The notes under the pieces were generated by a model. The model did not search any database and was not told the origin of the DNA. It was given only the letters and a program-made list of their open reading frames with translations. The position numbers and the translations under genes were made by a program. A stretch of 7,208 nucleotides of DNA from Pseudomonadota bacterium (lineage in GTDB: Bacteria > Myxococcota_A > Bradymonadia > UBA4248): assembly GCA_009786045.1 (NCBI GenBank), contig WQTY01000079.1, positions 1,163 through 8,370 on the forward strand, written 5' to 3'. This document shows positions 5,170-7,208 of the stretch, one piece after another; within the stretch, counting starts at the first letter, position 1; each line of letters begins with the position of its first letter.

Positions 5170-7038
5170 TCAGGACGCGTTTTGAGGTGAAGGTATTTTG
5201 TCAAACACGACATACAGATCCCGCAAGATATCTGAGAAATTCGCATACCGCTGTGACGGTTCAAAGGCGGTACACCAATCAATGATGCGGATCAAATCGC
5301 CATACACACCGGGCTTGAGGGTAGAAAGACTTGGTGCAGCTGTTATCGCCGACACTTCGCGAAGCAGTGAGCCCGCGCTGAAGCTCGTATAAGGCACCCG
5401 GCCCAGGAGCGCATAATTCAGCAGCATGCCGAAGGCAAAGATGTCTGTCTGTGCGTTGGCGTGCTGGAAATTGTAACGAAGCTCCGGTGCCGCGAACGGG
5501 ATGTGCTCGGGGCTTAATTGCTCGGGCTCGCTGATGTAGAGGCGCTGGCCGAAATCGTAGAGCACCGGCGTGAAGATGCCCTTCCGATTTTCGAAGAAAA
5601 CATTAGAAGGCTTGAGATTGCCATGGATAAAGCCGGCATTGTGAGCCGCCAGCAGGGCCTGTCCCAGCAGGATGAACGTTTGTGCGGCCACCTTGTCGCT
5701 CAGCACCACATTATTGGCCATGCATTGTGCCAGGCTCTTTCGCACGGTATTCGCCGTCACGATGGCACAGGATTCAGGATAGATGACCAGCACGTCTTGG
5801 ATATAGGGCGTGTGTTCGGCCAGGAGCTTGCTTCGGCGAGCGCCTTCGAGGAAGGCTTCGCGCTGCGGGTCGCTTGGATGGTCGATGTATTTAAGGACAA
5901 AAGTTCCGCCTGCTTCCTGGTCGAGCGACTGAACCAGCGAGACATTGTTGTTATTGGACAGGAACACCGCCTGTTCAACGCGGTAATGTTTTGTCAGGGC
6001 CTCGGGAAGCTGAACAGCTTCAGCCGGCACCTGAAATGACCCCGTGCGCTTGCGCACCGGCGGCAGACCAGCGGCAGACCAGCGCACATCTGCCTCGACC
6101 GAGGCATTGGTGTTGGCGCGCAGCGTTCCCGGCGCATACGTTTTGGGCGCCTCGACCGTCAGGTTGGCGCTGAGCGTGAAGCGCTTGCCCAGACGTTTGA
6201 GCTCCGCCAAAAGCTGGCTGGCTGAAGCAAACCGCTGCGCCGGGTCCACCCGAAGGCCGGATTGGATGAGCGGCACAAAATTTCCGGGTATCGCGTCCGG
6301 GTAATAGGTGATTTCGCCACCCCCATGATAAAACTCGACATATTCTTCGTAAGTATCGAACTGCAGCGGCGGACGATGTGTGAAAACCTGATAGATCATC
6401 GCACAGATCGAAAAAATATCCGACTGCACGGTGGCATCGTCGAAGTCGAACAGCTGCTCCGGCGCAAGGTAGGGGAGGGCGTGCACGGGATCCAGGTCGG
6501 GGGAGAATCTGGAGGCTGCAAAGTTCAATATCCGGGGGGAGAGGCGATCACCCTGCTGATTGAGGATGACGTTGCTCGGATTCATATAGCGATGCAGCAC
6601 GTCACCGGCATGCGCCATGGAAACGGCATCAATGATCGAAATGAAAATTTCGATGACTTCCTTCGACGTCAGCGTCACATTGAGATCGGAGACGTGCTGT
6701 CCAAGCGTGACGCCATGCAGCATTTCCATGACCGAGAAGGTCATTTGCGGACGCGACTCAACGTTTGTGATGTGGACGATGTTGGGATGGTTAAGGCGCG
6801 CCTGCACGCGGGCAGAAGCAAGAAATCGCTCTCGCCGCTCCGGGAAAAACGGATCATCGGGATCGCCCATGAGCATCTTTACGACGCCCTGCACATCAAG
6901 GCGCGTGTCAAGGCATCGCAAAATGGCCGTTTCTCCGCTCGCGCCGAATATCTCCTCGACGTAGTATCGATCCAGTAACGTGTCACCTATGGCTGGGATA
7001 AAGCGCATATCACCTTCAGTCAAGAAACGCGTTGCCAT
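5170..7038 (-). CDS. tandem serine/threonine pseudokinase (two kinase-like domains, both lacking the catalytic Asp)
   Basis: Two protein kinase folds are joined by a linker of about 60 residues; there is no membrane helix, so the protein is cytoplasmic. Domain 1 (about 21-287) keeps a partial glycine loop (GASGE, 32-36), the ATP-site Lys54, APE (192-194) and the F-helix Asp207. Its catalytic loop is HRYMNPSN (149-156) instead of HRDLKPSN, and DFG is NFA (172-174). Domain 2 (about 348-615) keeps Lys383, LKPSN (475-479), DFG (495-497), APE (517-519) and Asp532. It has HGN (472-474) in place of HRD, and its glycine loop is replaced by SNNNN (361-365). Both therefore lack the catalytic Asp; domain 2 may still bind nucleotide. 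Such proteins usually act as scaffolds or phospho-signalling partners. The start at 7038 has no ribosome binding site. A Met at 7008 (MRFIPAIGDTLLDRYYV) follows GAAGGTGAT and is the likelier start, giving 612 residues. The gene precedes the membrane-protein and murJ genes on the same strand. Confidence 0.88.
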   Translation of the reverse strand: MATRFLTEGDMRFIPAIGDTLLDRYYVEEIFGASGETAILRCLDTRLDVQGVVKMLMGDPDDPFFPERRERFLASARVQARLNHPNIVHITNVESRPQMTFSVMEMLHGVTLGQHVSDLNVTLTSKEVIEIFISIIDAVSMAHAGDVLHRYMNPSNVILNQQGDRLSPRILNFAASRFSPDLDPVHALPYLAPEQLFDFDDATVQSDIFSICAMIYQVFTHRPPLQFDTYEEYVEFYHGGGEITYYPDAIPGNFVPLIQSGLRVDPAQRFASASQLLAELKRLGKRFTLSANLTVEAPKTYAPGTLRANTNASVEADVRWSAAGLPPVRKRTGSFQVPAEAVQLPEALTKHYRVEQAVFLSNNNNVSLVQSLDQEAGGTFVLKYIDHPSDPQREAFLEGARRSKLLAEHTPYIQDVLVIYPESCAIVTANTVRKSLAQCMANNVVLSDKVAAQTFILLGQALLAAHNAGFIHGNLKPSNVFFENRKGIFTPVLYDFGQRLYISEPEQLSPEHIPFAAPELRYNFQHANAQTDIFAFGMLLNYALLGRVPYTSFSAGSLLREVSAITAAPSLSTLKPGVYGDLIRIIDWCTAFEPSQRYANFSDILRDLYVVFDKIPSPQNAS

Positions 7039-7052
7039 GTATCAGCAATGCC

Positions 7053-7090
7053 CGTGCGTTCCCCCAAGAAGCTTGCGGGAAAATCGCACG
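7053..7090 (-). other. leader hairpin upstream of the pseudokinase gene
   Basis: CGTGCG at 7053-7058 pairs with CGCACG at 7085-7090, and TTCCC at 7059-7063 pairs with GGGAA at 7077-7081, leaving a 3-base bulge and a 13-base loop. The stem sits between the weak promoter-like sequence and the start codon. There is no T run after it on the minus strand. It may be a structured 5' leader. Confidence 0.35.
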
Positions 7091-7091
7091 C

Positions 7092-7119
7092 AGTCTAGAA
7101 CAATTGTCCATATCTGCAA
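7092..7119 (-). promoter_or_regulatory. weak sigma70-like promoter candidate for the pseudokinase gene
   Basis: On the minus strand TTGCAG (7119-7114) lies 16 bases before TAGACT (7097-7092); they match the -35 and -10 consensus at only 3 and 4 of 6 positions. The surrounding 7090-7140 stretch is the most AT-rich part of the right end. An 8-base palindrome ACAATTGT (7100-7107) lies in the spacer and could be part of an operator. Confidence 0.2.
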
Positions 7120-7126
7120 GCATATT

Positions 7127-7207
7127 TCACAACAAATTGCCCGCCGATCCCTCCGTATCGGCATTGCTGCTGCCTGCCTTGCGAAACAATGCACGAAGCG
7201 GACGCCG
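7127..7207 (-). CDS. possible 3' end of an upstream minus-strand gene (cut by window edge)
   Basis: One minus-strand frame enters from the right edge and gives about 26 codons (RRPLRALFRKAGSSN...) ending in TGA at 7127-7129, leaving an 88-base gap before the pseudokinase start. The composition is plausible for a protein C-terminus. The other two minus-strand frames and one plus-strand frame are also open over much of this short stretch, so the evidence is slight. Confidence 0.2.
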   Translation of the reverse strand, partial: RRPLRALFRKAGSSNADTEGSAGNLL

Positions 7208-7208
7208 C

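Noticed and set aside
4980..5282. N-terminal extension of the membrane protein up to the Met at 5282
   Set aside because: The extension reads through the GC-rich hairpins and into the kinase gene, is Pro/Gly/Arg-rich, and would place the clear signal peptide about 100 residues inside the protein.
7037..7208. Divergent plus-strand gene starting at 7037
   Set aside because: The frame is open for 57 codons to the edge, but its ATG overlaps the pseudokinase start, no ribosome binding site precedes it, and the translation is rich in Cys, Arg and Gln without recognisable features.
1..7208. CRISPR array, tRNA, rRNA or insertion sequence
   Set aside because: No regularly spaced direct repeats, no tRNA-like cloverleaf and no transposase motifs were seen on either strand.

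Overview
The window reads almost entirely on the minus strand. In transcription order (right to left) it holds a tandem kinase-like protein (5170-7038), a predicted signal-peptide plus single-pass membrane protein (4086-4979), a MurJ/MviN lipid II flippase (2395-4089) and three riboflavin genes: ribD (1258-2370), ribE (598-1254) and the start of ribB or ribBA (452 down to the left edge). The sequence looks moderately GC-rich by eye. All genes have typical bacterial lengths and tight spacing, so this is a bacterial chromosome segment. The ribD-ribE-ribB order, the MurJ variant and the kinase-like gene would fit a deltaproteobacterial-grade lineage such as Myxococcota or Bradymonadota. That placement is an impression from family resemblance and no search was run.

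The left half is conventional. RibD, RibE and RibB carry their diagnostic motifs and supply three of the enzymatic activities of riboflavin synthesis. ribD starts 24 bases after murJ stops, and ribE starts 3 bases after ribD stops with a GGAG site inside the ribD end. ribE and ribB are separated by 145 bases holding short hairpins and a possible 46-codon leader ORF with a TTG start. I see no FMN riboswitch there.

The right half is the unusual part. The 622-residue protein has two kinase folds in tandem. Both lack the catalytic Asp of the HRD motif: the first reads HRYMNPSN with NFA for DFG, and the second reads HGNLKPSN with an intact DFG. It therefore looks like a double pseudokinase. It is followed by an unrecognised protein with a signal peptide, an exported domain, one membrane helix and an Arg-rich cytoplasmic tail, and that gene overlaps murJ by ATGA. 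This recalls mycobacterial MviN, where a pseudokinase domain fused to the flippase helps control peptidoglycan precursor export. A functional link here is inference only.

Non-coding structure is concentrated in two places. The 190 bases between the pseudokinase stop and the next gene hold four strong GC-rich inverted repeats, one followed by a T5 run and resembling an intrinsic terminator or attenuator. The end of the membrane-protein gene is repeat-like: three degenerate 18-base units flanked by palindromes, the last of which buries the murJ ribosome binding site in a 7-bp hairpin. The 170 bases at the right edge hold a weak promoter-like pair, a leader hairpin and possibly the end of another minus-strand gene.
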